The notes below the pieces were generated by a model. That model saw only the letters and a program-made list of their open reading frames with translations. It was not told the origin of the DNA and made no database searches. Positions 27,393 to 36,520 of a stretch of 64,000 bases of DNA are shown here, piece after piece; positions within the stretch are counted from its first letter, which is position 1, and every line of letters begins with the position of its first letter. The DNA comes from Aquirufa aurantiipilula (GTDB lineage Bacteria; Bacteroidota; Bacteroidia; Cytophagales; Spirosomataceae): contig NZ_JAANOG010000005.1 in NCBI RefSeq assembly GCF_019923745.1, positions 1 through 64,000 of the forward strand, read 5' to 3'. The position numbers were made by a program, and so were the translations under genes.

Positions 27393-28202
27393 ATGGTCCT
27401 TTTCCCCAATGCCAAAATCAATATAGGCCTTCACATTGTGGCCAAAAGACCTGATGGTTTTCATGAATTGGAAACCTGTTTCTTTCATGTACCCTGGACA
27501 GATATACTTGAAATCACACCAAACCCAAAAGTTGAATTCTCCTCTTCAGGTTTACCCATTTCTGGGAAAATAGAAAATAATTTATGCCTAAGAGCCTACT
27601 ATGCCTTAGCAAAGGATTTTCACGTTCCACCTGTACACCTACATTTACACAAAATTATACCCATGGGAGCAGGTTTAGGTGGAGGATCTGCTGATGCAGC
27701 CTTTACTCTTATGGGTTTACGAGATTTATTTGATTTACCTCTTACAAAAGAACAACTAGTCCCTTACGCTCAGCAATTAGGAAGCGATTGTGCTTTTTTC
27801 CTATTTCAACAGGCCCAAATGGGCAAGGGAAAAGGAGATGAATTAAGCCCGATAGCTTGTTCTCTTCAAGGATATCATGTGGTGCTTATTTATCCTAATT
27901 TTGGTATTTCTACTCAGGAAGCCTATTCTCAAGTTAAGCCGCAAACAGCCACTTACAATTTGACCCAATCCATTCAGGAGCCGATAGAACATTGGAAAGA
28001 TCAGATTTCCAATGATTTTGAACTCAGTTTATTCCCTAAATACCCTATTCTGAATCAAATCAAGCAAGAATTATATGACCAAGGTGCCATTTATGCAGCC
28101 ATGAGTGGCTCTGGATCCACCATCTTTGGTATATTTAAAAAAGAAGTCGACCTAGCAGAACGCTGGGCCGACTTCACCTTTTTTCAAGGCCTAATTTCTT
28201 AA
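27393..28202 (+). CDS. ispE: 4-diphosphocytidyl-2-C-methyl-D-erythritol kinase
   Basis: Phosphorylates CDP-methylerythritol in the non-mevalonate isoprenoid pathway. GHMP-kinase fold: start FPNAKINIGLHIVAKRPDGF, ATP-binding PMGAGLGGGSADAAF, and C-terminal AAMSGSGSTIFG. 269 residues, slightly short of the usual ~285. One base after the VWA gene, so it rides on the same transcript. It ends tail to tail with the efflux adaptor gene, overlapping by 4 bases, with no terminator visible. Confidence 0.95.
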   Translation: MVLFPNAKINIGLHIVAKRPDGFHELETCFFHVPWTDILEITPNPKVEFSSSGLPISGKIENNLCLRAYYALAKDFHVPPVHLHLHKIIPMGAGLGGGSADAAFTLMGLRDLFDLPLTKEQLVPYAQQLGSDCAFFLFQQAQMGKGKGDELSPIACSLQGYHVVLIYPNFGISTQEAYSQVKPQTATYNLTQSIQEPIEHWKDQISNDFELSLFPKYPILNQIKQELYDQGAIYAAMSGSGSTIFGIFKKEVDLAERWADFTFFQGLIS

Positions 28203-29329
28203 TCCTTAGCAAATATGGCTTCTAAAGCAGAGGCCCCACTAATAACTACTTTACCTGCTGGTAACGATTTTAAAGGCTCAACTCCTACAAAGGCTTCATT
28301 GGAACTAATCACTTTTACCGGAACCTGTTCCATCAGTCCTTGAGGATTTTCTACATAAATAAATCCTCCTTTACCCACTCGGGCTAAACCAGCCTGAGGT
28401 ATCGTTTTCATTTTTTGATTCCCCACTAAAATCTTTGCATTGATAAACTGACCTACCGTAAATCGTAGCTCATCAGATTCGTTGTTGAAATGACCATGAA
28501 CGGAAGTGGTTCTTGTAGCTAAATCCACTTGCTTACCAATTAGAAACACTTTCCCTCTTCCCTGCATTCCTTCTGCCTCAAACTGTATCGTTTGGCCCAG
28601 TTGCAGACTACCCAAATCCCTCTCAAACACTTTCAATTCCACATGCTTATGAGCAATTCCTACCATTTTAACTAATTCATCCGTAGGTTGAACATATTTA
28701 CCAATCGATAAAAATACATCCACAATATATCCATCTATTGGAGCCTTCAATTCCAAATAGGAGGAGATATTTCCTTTAGCAAGAGATTTTAAATCACATC
28801 CTAAAATTTCCAATTTCAAGCCTAAAGATTTCACCTGGGCCTGCACATTTGAATAATCAGCCTCCGCCATTTGTAATTTCTTTTTAGACCCCACTTCTTC
28901 CGAATTCAACACCTGCTGGCGGGATTTCTCAGAAGTCAAATAGGTTTGTTGACTCAATGCCTGAATATATTCTTGTTGCATTTGAATATAATCCAAACTC
29001 GTGATCGTAGCCAAGATCTGACCTTTTCGCACTTGCTTTCCTGGTAATAATTCAAATGTGGATTTAACATATCCAGCCATAGGTAGCGAAATAGATGCCG
29101 ATGAAATGGGAGGCACATCCACCAAACCGGTGCAAGATACTTCCGATGCCATTTCTTTTTCTTCCAATTCTCCTAATACAATCCCTGCATTTTGCTTTTG
29201 CTCAGCACTTAACTTAATATTTGAAACAGCCGTTTCAGTTACTGCGGTCTCCGTTTCTTTCGTTCCACAAGCAAACATGCTGCCGATGAAAAATAGGGTA
29301 ATACATTGATATATGATGCGCTTATTCAT
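28199..29329 (-). CDS. RND efflux membrane-fusion lipoprotein (CusB/CzcB-like)
   Basis: Periplasmic adaptor of a heavy-metal RND pump. Lipoprotein signal with Cys21 (GSMFAC). Barrel-sandwich domain with GYVKSTFELLPGKQVRKGQI, a helical hairpin (~100-165), GYIVDVFLSIGKYVQPTDEL, then beta-barrel and membrane-proximal domains. 376 residues. Start overlaps the pump gene by 8 bases, so it is translated after it. No His-rich metal tail as in some CusB or CzcB, so the substrate cannot be read from this subunit. Confidence 0.92.
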   Translation of the reverse strand: MNKRIIYQCITLFFIGSMFACGTKETETAVTETAVSNIKLSAEQKQNAGIVLGELEEKEMASEVSCTGLVDVPPISSASISLPMAGYVKSTFELLPGKQVRKGQILATITSLDYIQMQQEYIQALSQQTYLTSEKSRQQVLNSEEVGSKKKLQMAEADYSNVQAQVKSLGLKLEILGCDLKSLAKGNISSYLELKAPIDGYIVDVFLSIGKYVQPTDELVKMVGIAHKHVELKVFERDLGSLQLGQTIQFEAEGMQGRGKVFLIGKQVDLATRTTSVHGHFNNESDELRFTVGQFINAKILVGNQKMKTIPQAGLARVGKGGFIYVENPQGLMEQVPVKVISSNEAFVGVEPLKSLPAGKVVISGASALEAIFAKD

Positions 29330-32300
29330 TTCCTAAAATGGTTTCAATTTGAATGATGTTTTGATTATATGCCAAAACTTCTTGTAAATATTGTTCTCTA
29401 ATCTGCCAGGCTTGTTGGGTATTTTGGAGCATTTCTACATACTCAATTTCCCCTTGCTGATAACTTTTCAATGCCGTTTGGACCAGCCATTCTGCTTGTG
29501 GTAAGGCAGTTTGCTGATAGTACTTCAATGAATTCCCAAACTTCCCCAAGGATATTTGTGCATTTTGCAAATCCGTACTTATTTGACTGTAAACCTGATC
29601 TTTTTGACTAGCAAACACTTGTTCTTGCTTCTGAGCCGCTGAAATACGTGCCTTTTGGCCTTTGGCAAAAATGGGTAAAGCTAATCCTGCTTGCACGAAA
29701 TTTTGACCCCCATAATTTTCAATACTTTGGGTAGTAGCGCCAACACGAATATCTGGTTTCAATTTATTCCTTTCCACCTCTGTTTGAAGCTTAGCATGAA
29801 CCACTTGTTCATCCAATAACTGTAAGGTAGGATTCTTAGCCAAATCTGTTGATATGGGTGGAATTTGCATGGTCAAAGTATTGGCTTTTTGAATCTCAAA
29901 AGGCTCTTTTCTATTCATCCAATAGGCCAAATTTTGATAATTCGCTTGAATATCTGCCTGCAAGGATAGCTGCTTCTGTTGAAATTCTCTTAAACGAGCT
30001 TCAGCTGCGACCACCTCCAATCGATTCGTTTCTCCCTGCTTAAATCGAACACTTGCTGCTTTCAACATCTGGGAATAGATACTATCTTGTTGATGTAAAT
30101 ACTCCACATGCTTTTTCTGAATAAGCAATTGATAATAATACCATTTGACACTAGATAACACCAGATTTTGGGTAATCTTTTGCCTTTTTTCTGCCAACAT
30201 TTTTTGAGATGTCAACGCTTTCACCTGGGCTCTTAATAAGGTAGGCCATGGAATACTCTGGGAGGCAATGACTGTGTAATCCTGACTAAAATAGGTCTGC
30301 GTTTTACCATATTGAAAGTCGATACTTCCTTTGGGCAAATCTTTACCAGAATTAATCAATGCCTCCGCACTTTGAATTTCCAGATTTCCGGTATTCAATA
30401 AAGCATTGTGCTGTAATGCTTCTTGCATGCAGTTCGACAAGTTTAAAACTGGTTTAAAACCTTGACCCAAACTTGAAAAACTCAACATTAAGCCCGCTAA
30501 AATCACCAATACAATCATGGGCTGCGACTTCAACTTATTTTCTTTTCGTGTCATAACTAAAGAATAAACCACAGGAATAACCACTAAAGTTAGAAAAGTA
30601 GCGGTTATCAATCCCCCAATAACCACAGTGGCTAATGGACGCTGCACCTCGGCACCAGGAGAATGACTCAATGCCATGGGTAAGAAACCCAAAGAAGCCA
30701 CCGAGGCAGTCATGATAACTGGACGGAAACGCAATTCCAAACCTTTTTTTAGTCGCTCAGCTACCGAATACCCTTCTGTTGCTAATTGCTTAAAAAAGGA
30801 TAAAAGTACAATCCCGTTTAACACTGCCACTCCAAACAAAGCAATAAAACCGATACCTGCGGAAACTGAAAAAGGCATTCCCCTTATGTAGAGTGCCCAA
30901 ATCCCTCCAATAGCAGAAAGCGGAATAGCTAAATAAATGATGGCCGCTTCCAACATCGAATTGAAAGTAAAAAACAGGAGAGCAAAAATCAGTGCTAATG
31001 CTAAAGGAACTACTAATGACAACCTGGATTTTGCGGCTTGAAGATTTTCAAAGGTTCCACCATACTTGACATAATAACCTGCTGGCAAAGTGATTTTGTT
31101 CTTCATTACCTTTTCAATATCTGTCACCACACTTTGTACGTCACGATTCCGGACATTGATACCAATGGTAATTCTTCTATTGGTATTATCCCTGGAGATT
31201 TCAACTGGTGCATTTTGATAATCTACTGTGGCTACTTCCTCCAAAGGAATTTGTGAACCATTGGGTAAATCTAAATATAGCTCCTTCAAGTTTTGAATAT
31301 CAGCTCGATGGGCTGAATCCATACGAACCACAAGATCATAGCGTTTCTCTCCTTCCATTACTAAACCTGCTGTTTCTCCCGCAAATGTCATTTTCACACG
31401 ACGATTCACATCTTGAATACGCAAACCATACTGTGCCATTTTAGACCGATTGTAATGAACGACTAATTGAGGTACTCCATCAATCTGTTGTACTTTGATA
31501 TCTCCTACCCCTTCGATTTTCCGAATATACCGAGCAGCCTCGGTTGCCTTCTCAAACAAAATTTGTAGATCTTCACCGAATATTTTAATGGCCACATCAG
31601 ATTTAACACCGGCAATTAGCTCATTAAAACGCATTTGAATTGGCTGTGTAAATTCAAAGTTGACTTCGGGGAAAGCATCCAACTCACGATCCATCTTTTC
31701 TTCCAATTCTTCCATGGTTTCGGCTTTTTTCCAAACACTTGGCTCATTTAAAATAATGATTAAATCGCAAGCATTAATTCCCATAGGGTCGGTTGGAATT
31801 TCTGATGCTCCAATTCGAGACACCACTTGCTTGATTTCATCCGGGAATTTTTTGAGTAATAAAGCTTGAGCATTATTGTTGACAGCTATACTCTGTGAAA
31901 GAGAAGCATTCGTTGGCAAAATGGTTTCTACCGCAAAATCGCCCTCATTAAGCTCAGGAATAAATTCCCCTCCCAAGGTGGTAAACAATCCGATACTCCC
32001 TGTTAGTAGAATAAGCGATGCCACAATCACTTTCTTGCGATTTCTAAGTGCCCAATTGACCATAGGGCTGTATTTGCCATACATGAAGTTCATAATCCTA
32101 TCAGCCCAAGTGACCTTATGACTAACTTTCTTACTTAAAAATAAGGAAGACATCATAGGGACATAGGTTAAGGAAAGCAATAGTGCTCCAAAAATGGCAA
32201 AGGATACTGTTTGGGCCATTGGTCTAAACATTTTACCTTCAATCCCCCCTAAGGCCATAATCGGTAAATACACAATCAGAATGATGATTACTCCAAAAGC

Positions 32301-33650
32301 AGCCGATTTAAAAATGGCTTGGGCTGAGATATTGACCTCCTCATCCATTTCATGTTGACTCAGCACCTCTCCTTTCCTCCTGGAATGAAGTCGATGAATG
32401 ATGGATTCCACAATAATGACTGCCCCATCCACGATCAAACCAAAATCGATGGCCCCTAATGACATTAGATTAGCAGAAACACCAAAGATATTCATCATGG
32501 CAAAGGCAAATAGCAAACAGAGAGGAATCATGGAGGCTACTATTAAACCTGCCCGCCAATTTCCTAAAAGCAGTACTAGAATAAAGACAACAATTAAACC
32601 TCCTTCGATTAAGTTTTTCTCAACCGTGTTAATAGCTTTTCCAATTAATATACTTCGATCTAAATAGGCATTGATGTGAATTCCTTGTGGAAGTGTTTTT
32701 TGAATCAATTCCATTCGGTCTTTCACATCCTTCACTACGGTATTGGCATTAGCACCCTTTAACAAAAGCATCACAGCACCTACCGCTTCTCCATTGCCAT
32801 TTTTGGTCATAGCACCATAACGAACCGCTTTCCCAAATTGAACTTTGGCTACGTCCTTGACAAAAACAGGCAATCCTCCTGATCCGCGCTGTTTGACTAC
32901 CGTATTTTCAATATCCGACAAGGACTGAATCATCCCCTCGGAACGGATGAAATAAGCATCGGTTCCTTTTTCTAAATAACTACCTCCTGAATTGGAGTTG
33001 TTATTTTCCAAAGCGGTAAAAAGCTCATCGATACTGATGTTCATGGCACGAATACGCTCCGGATTAACGGCTACTTCATACTGTTTGACATAGCCCCCAA
33101 AAGAACTGACTTCAACCACCCCTTTAATGCCGAGCAATTGACGCTTGACAATCCAATCTTGGTAGGTACGTAAATCCGCTAATGAATATTGATCTTTGAA
33201 TTCAGGATCAACGTCCAAGGTATATTGATAAAACTCGCCAAGACCTGTGGTAATGGGAGCCATTTCAGGAATACCAGCGCCTCGTAACAAATATGGCTCA
33301 GCTGCTTTTAGTTTTTCCGAAACCTGCTGTCGGGCTACTTCCATAGCTACCTCATCTTCAAAGACAACAGTAATGATGGATAAGCCCATGCGGGAAATGG
33401 AACGAATATCCTTCACATTAGGGATGGTTCTCAACGAAATCTCTAAGGGATAGGTGACAAATTTCTCAACTTCAGACGCAGCTAAAGCGGGAGATTGTGT
33501 AATGACTTGTACCTGATTGGAGGTAATGTCAGGCAATGCATCAATGGGCAAACGGGTGAGAGAATAGCCTCCCCATGCCACTAGACCTAAGACGAATAAA
33601 CCAACAATGAGTTTATTTCGAATACTAAAATATATTATCGAATTAATCAT
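29322..33650 (-). CDS. heavy-metal RND transporter fused to a TolC-like outer-membrane channel
   Basis: Residues 1-~1040 are a CusA/CzcA-type HME-RND pump: start with TM1, QVQVITQSPALAASEVEKFV, two periplasmic loops, and the proton-relay motif IDFGLIVDGAVIIVESI (~400). After the last pump helix and a basic stretch (MTRKENKLKS) comes a signal-peptide-like hydrophobic segment (IVLVILAGLMLSFSSLG, ~1050-1066), then ~375 residues of an outer-membrane factor with long helices (AEARLREFQQKQLSLQAD). 1442 residues; ordinary pumps have ~1040. Such fusions occur in Bacteroidota. Exports a divalent or monovalent metal ion; which one is unknown. Confidence 0.92.
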   Translation of the reverse strand: MINSIIYFSIRNKLIVGLFVLGLVAWGGYSLTRLPIDALPDITSNQVQVITQSPALAASEVEKFVTYPLEISLRTIPNVKDIRSISRMGLSIITVVFEDEVAMEVARQQVSEKLKAAEPYLLRGAGIPEMAPITTGLGEFYQYTLDVDPEFKDQYSLADLRTYQDWIVKRQLLGIKGVVEVSSFGGYVKQYEVAVNPERIRAMNISIDELFTALENNNSNSGGSYLEKGTDAYFIRSEGMIQSLSDIENTVVKQRGSGGLPVFVKDVAKVQFGKAVRYGAMTKNGNGEAVGAVMLLLKGANANTVVKDVKDRMELIQKTLPQGIHINAYLDRSILIGKAINTVEKNLIEGGLIVVFILVLLLGNWRAGLIVASMIPLCLLFAFAMMNIFGVSANLMSLGAIDFGLIVDGAVIIVESIIHRLHSRRKGEVLSQHEMDEEVNISAQAIFKSAAFGVIIILIVYLPIMALGGIEGKMFRPMAQTVSFAIFGALLLSLTYVPMMSSLFLSKKVSHKVTWADRIMNFMYGKYSPMVNWALRNRKKVIVASLILLTGSIGLFTTLGGEFIPELNEGDFAVETILPTNASLSQSIAVNNNAQALLLKKFPDEIKQVVSRIGASEIPTDPMGINACDLIIILNEPSVWKKAETMEELEEKMDRELDAFPEVNFEFTQPIQMRFNELIAGVKSDVAIKIFGEDLQILFEKATEAARYIRKIEGVGDIKVQQIDGVPQLVVHYNRSKMAQYGLRIQDVNRRVKMTFAGETAGLVMEGEKRYDLVVRMDSAHRADIQNLKELYLDLPNGSQIPLEEVATVDYQNAPVEISRDNTNRRITIGINVRNRDVQSVVTDIEKVMKNKITLPAGYYVKYGGTFENLQAAKSRLSLVVPLALALIFALLFFTFNSMLEAAIIYLAIPLSAIGGIWALYIRGMPFSVSAGIGFIALFGVAVLNGIVLLSFFKQLATEGYSVAERLKKGLELRFRPVIMTASVASLGFLPMALSHSPGAEVQRPLATVVIGGLITATFLTLVVIPVVYSLVMTRKENKLKSQPMIVLVILAGLMLSFSSLGQGFKPVLNLSNCMQEALQHNALLNTGNLEIQSAEALINSGKDLPKGSIDFQYGKTQTYFSQDYTVIASQSIPWPTLLRAQVKALTSQKMLAEKRQKITQNLVLSSVKWYYYQLLIQKKHVEYLHQQDSIYSQMLKAASVRFKQGETNRLEVVAAEARLREFQQKQLSLQADIQANYQNLAYWMNRKEPFEIQKANTLTMQIPPISTDLAKNPTLQLLDEQVVHAKLQTEVERNKLKPDIRVGATTQSIENYGGQNFVQAGLALPIFAKGQKARISAAQKQEQVFASQKDQVYSQISTDLQNAQISLGKFGNSLKYYQQTALPQAEWLVQTALKSYQQGEIEYVEMLQNTQQAWQIREQYLQEVLAYNQNIIQIETILGNE

Positions 33651-33694
33651 TTTTCAATGGAAAAGGTGAACGTAAGGAAATGAATGTCAAATCC

Positions 33695-34078
33695 CTAGAA
33701 CCGAGGAGGTGCGATTAGCACTCTCGCTAATGAAAAACGATATAGATTTTGCCAATTGATTAACTGGCGACGAGGTAACACAAAAAGAAGAGGTACGATA
33801 AATACTAAATAAATGGATGGAAGTACATAACCACTGACACCACTAAAATCAAAACTTGGTAAACTAGGATGCTTCGTCGTTTTTGCATGCTTAGAATCTG
33901 CAGCATAATGCATCCAAAGGAAATCCATAAAACTGAATCCTGCAGGTGCCTGACGTTTATGATCTTGGAAGTGTTTTAGCAATTCATTTGCCTTAAAACT
34001 TTGTTCCATTCCCACCTTCGGAATCCAGGATCCCGAAAAGATAATCACAAAAAGGATGGAGGCTAGCCAAGTTTTCAT
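33695..34078 (-). CDS. small exported/membrane protein ahead of the metal pump
   Basis: Not recognised. 127 residues: signal peptide or N-terminal helix (1-~20), a short His-containing stretch (MHYAADSKHAKTTKHP, ~56-71), a second transmembrane helix (~82-102, SGYVLPSIYLVFIVPLLFVL) and a basic end. Lies 44 bases upstream of the pump gene on the same strand, so a role in the same metal response, such as periplasmic ion binding, is possible but unproven. A TACATTTG -7-like element lies at 34090-34083, close to the start. Confidence 0.65.
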   Translation of the reverse strand: MKTWLASILFVIIFSGSWIPKVGMEQSFKANELLKHFQDHKRQAPAGFSFMDFLWMHYAADSKHAKTTKHPSLPSFDFSGVSGYVLPSIYLVFIVPLLFVLPRRQLINWQNLYRFSLARVLIAPPRF

Positions 34079-34192
34079 AGCTCAAATGTAGGAAAAAATG
34101 GAAATTTTAATGGATATTTATACTCTCAATGTACATTTTTTTGAGACAAAAGCCTAAAAACCAACGATTAATAAGCGAGTATAGCCCCTATT

Positions 34193-34810
34193 ATGGATGA
34201 AATAAATATTTTATGGCATCAGTTAACTGATTCTGAAACCATCATTCGCTCTGGCTTACTTGTAATCACGTTGATTGTTTTTGCTGAAAACGGGCTATTC
34301 TTTGCATTTTTTCTTCCAGGGGATTATTTGCTTTTTTTAACAGGAGTTTTTGGGGGCACAGGTGTCCTAAAAGAACCTTTATCAGGATTATTGGCTAGTA
34401 TATTCTTAGCCGCAGTTATAGGTTCTCTCGTCGGTTATTTGTCGGGACGTTTCTTCGGGAAATCCCTCGAAAACAGACCTGATAGTCTCTTTTTCAAGAA
34501 AAAACACCTGGATTCAACAAGAGAATTTTTTGATAAATATGGCTTTATGGCCTTAGTTATCAGTCGATTTTTACCTGTGGTTAGAACTTTCACCCCCATC
34601 TTGGCCGGTATTAGTAGAATGCCTTGGTATAGTTATTTATTATTGAATATCGTGGGAGGTGGCTTGTGGGTAGGCATTTTGGTTACTTCGGGGTATTACC
34701 TTGGCCAGCATTTCCCTTGGATTATTAATTACGTCCATTACATTATTTTGTTTTTCTTGGGCATAACTACCTTTACTGTTATTAAAGGTTATTTAAAAAT
34801 GCGGCAATAA
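34193..34810 (+). CDS. DedA-family membrane protein
   Basis: Polytopic inner-membrane protein of the DedA/SNARE-associated family; members act as lipid-carrier (undecaprenyl phosphate) or phospholipid flippases and affect envelope integrity. Shows ENGLFFAFFLPGDYLLFLTG near the N-terminus and FMALVISRFLPVVRTFTP, GISRMPWYSYLLLNIVGG. 205 residues, normal, 5-6 hydrophobic segments. Its stop overlaps the nuoA start (TAATG). Confidence 0.9.
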   Translation: MDEINILWHQLTDSETIIRSGLLVITLIVFAENGLFFAFFLPGDYLLFLTGVFGGTGVLKEPLSGLLASIFLAAVIGSLVGYLSGRFFGKSLENRPDSLFFKKKHLDSTREFFDKYGFMALVISRFLPVVRTFTPILAGISRMPWYSYLLLNIVGGGLWVGILVTSGYYLGQHFPWIINYVHYIILFFLGITTFTVIKGYLKMRQ

Positions 34811-35274
34811 TGGAAGCATTTGCATACGTAGCGGCCTTTTTGATAGCAGGGATTCTATTCCTTGCCTTCATTTTAACCCTTGCCAAATGGATTAGGCCTA
34901 ATCGTCCTAATGTAGAAAAACTAAGCACATATGAGTCGGGAGAAGCACCCATGGGAAATGCGAATATTCGCTTTAATCCTCGATTTTATTTAATTGCTTT
35001 GATGTTTGTTTTGTTTGAAATAGAACTCATTTTCCTTTTCCCTTGGGCTTCTGTTTTTCATCATCCAGACTTAGAAAAAGCAAGTCCAGTATGGTCTAGC
35101 TATGCCTTGGTTGAAATGTTCATTTTCATTGGTATTTTAGCCTTAGGCCTTGCATTAGCGTGGGTGAAGGGCTATTTAAATTGGGAAAAACCCATAGCGC
35201 CTAGCCTTCCAAACGACAGCCCGATTCCGGATCAAGCTTACCAAAAAATTCGTGATAAATACGTTTCGAAATAA
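34810..35274 (+). CDS. nuoA: NADH-quinone oxidoreductase subunit A
   Basis: Membrane subunit of respiratory complex I. Three transmembrane helices, the conserved STYESGEAPMG loop and FEIELIFLFPWASVF. 154 residues, a little longer than usual because of the loop and the C-terminal tail. No other nuo gene is present: the next gene is on the opposite strand 2 bases away, so nuoA is split from the rest of complex I, at least here, and translationally coupled to dedA instead. Confidence 0.93.
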   Translation: MEAFAYVAAFLIAGILFLAFILTLAKWIRPNRPNVEKLSTYESGEAPMGNANIRFNPRFYLIALMFVLFEIELIFLFPWASVFHHPDLEKASPVWSSYALVEMFIFIGILALGLALAWVKGYLNWEKPIAPSLPNDSPIPDQAYQKIRDKYVSK

Positions 35275-35276
35275 GA

Positions 35277-36413
35277 TTAATGTGGCGTAGGAACGCCGAT
35301 CTTATTGTTAATCGTGATCCCCAAGACCAGTTCATGTGAACCCATGGATTGATTGGCTAATCCATTCGCATTTAGATCATAGGAATAGGACATGTGCATA
35401 TTATGCCGAAGCTGAACTCCAAACATGGCAGAATAAGATTCCTTATGTCGATATCCAAAGCCCATCCAAAACTGCTGATTAAAATCGGCTTTCACATTCG
35501 CCTCAATGGACATCGTGCCTGCTTTGTAAAACTTCACCAAAGCTGCAGGTGAAACGGTGAAATACTTCGATGTTCTAATATGATAGCCCAACATAGCAAA
35601 TAAATTGGGCTTCATGGTACCGGAATATAAAGCCCTAGTCATGACTTTGTCATTATCAAAATCCGAATTATTAGGCCAATAATACCTTCTACTCAAAGTA
35701 TCCAAAGCAGCAGGGTCCGAGCGCTCATAAGTGAAATTCTCAAATATTAATTGATTGGCAGATAAGCCTAAGAAAAATTCTCTGTTGTAATATAATACTC
35801 CCACATTGGCCAATAATTGTCCAGCCGTAAGTGAGCCATAAGGAGTTGGAGCTGAGGTAATGGCCGTTCCTGCCGGAGGATCCAAATATAAAATGAGAGG
35901 ATCTCCTCCATCCTTAACATCAAAGTTATTCATGTTCAAGCCTCTAGAATAATAACCGGCTGTAGCTCCAACAGACAACTTATCTTCTCCTCCTAAAGAA
36001 ACATGGTATGCATAAGAGCCGGCTACTGAGAAAGTCGACATAGGGCCAAGTTGATCCGCCTGAACTTGTAGACCTAAGCCTTGGTGAAATTCCCAACGGT
36101 AGTCTTTCTTTCTACGTTTTGTTGGATTAAATGATCTACGTATCGTTTTGGACATATAAGGTGTAGGTCCAGTAGAAGTTCTATCGGATTTGTCAATGGC
36201 CCAATTGGCTGTGGCATAAAAGGTTTTCATCCCCTCTGATAAACCAAGCCATTGCTGTCTATAGCCCACTTTTATGTCCGTAAAATCCTCAAATCCAGCA
36301 AAAGCAGGATTGTACAGATAACGATTCATCATGAATTGAGTAACTTGAGGTGTTTGTTGGGCAAAGCCCAAATGCGCAACTAGTAATAAGAAAAGAAAGA
36401 CGAAAAACCTCAT
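35277..36413 (-). CDS. PorP/SprF-family type IX secretion protein
   Basis: Outer-membrane beta-barrel of the PorP/SprF family, in which members help attach or export T9SS cargo such as SprB-like adhesins. Signal peptide to ~residue 18 (LLLVAHLGFAQ); typical start QTPQVTQFMMNRYLYNPAFA and GFEDFTDIKVGYRQQW, ending QLRHNMHMSYSYDL and a short C-terminal strand. 378 residues, longer than the usual ~310. No large adhesin gene is next to it, unlike many SprF genes. Confidence 0.9.
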   Translation of the reverse strand: MRFFVFLFLLLVAHLGFAQQTPQVTQFMMNRYLYNPAFAGFEDFTDIKVGYRQQWLGLSEGMKTFYATANWAIDKSDRTSTGPTPYMSKTIRRSFNPTKRRKKDYRWEFHQGLGLQVQADQLGPMSTFSVAGSYAYHVSLGGEDKLSVGATAGYYSRGLNMNNFDVKDGGDPLILYLDPPAGTAITSAPTPYGSLTAGQLLANVGVLYYNREFFLGLSANQLIFENFTYERSDPAALDTLSRRYYWPNNSDFDNDKVMTRALYSGTMKPNLFAMLGYHIRTSKYFTVSPAALVKFYKAGTMSIEANVKADFNQQFWMGFGYRHKESYSAMFGVQLRHNMHMSYSYDLNANGLANQSMGSHELVLGITINNKIGVPTPH

Positions 36414-36520
36414 TTGAAAAATTAGAACCTCAAAAATCTGTTAAATATATTTAATTTCGCTCGAACTTTCTGGAAAACAGTTGGGTTTTTATATATTAAC
36501 AGCCCTTTCTACTCAACCAT

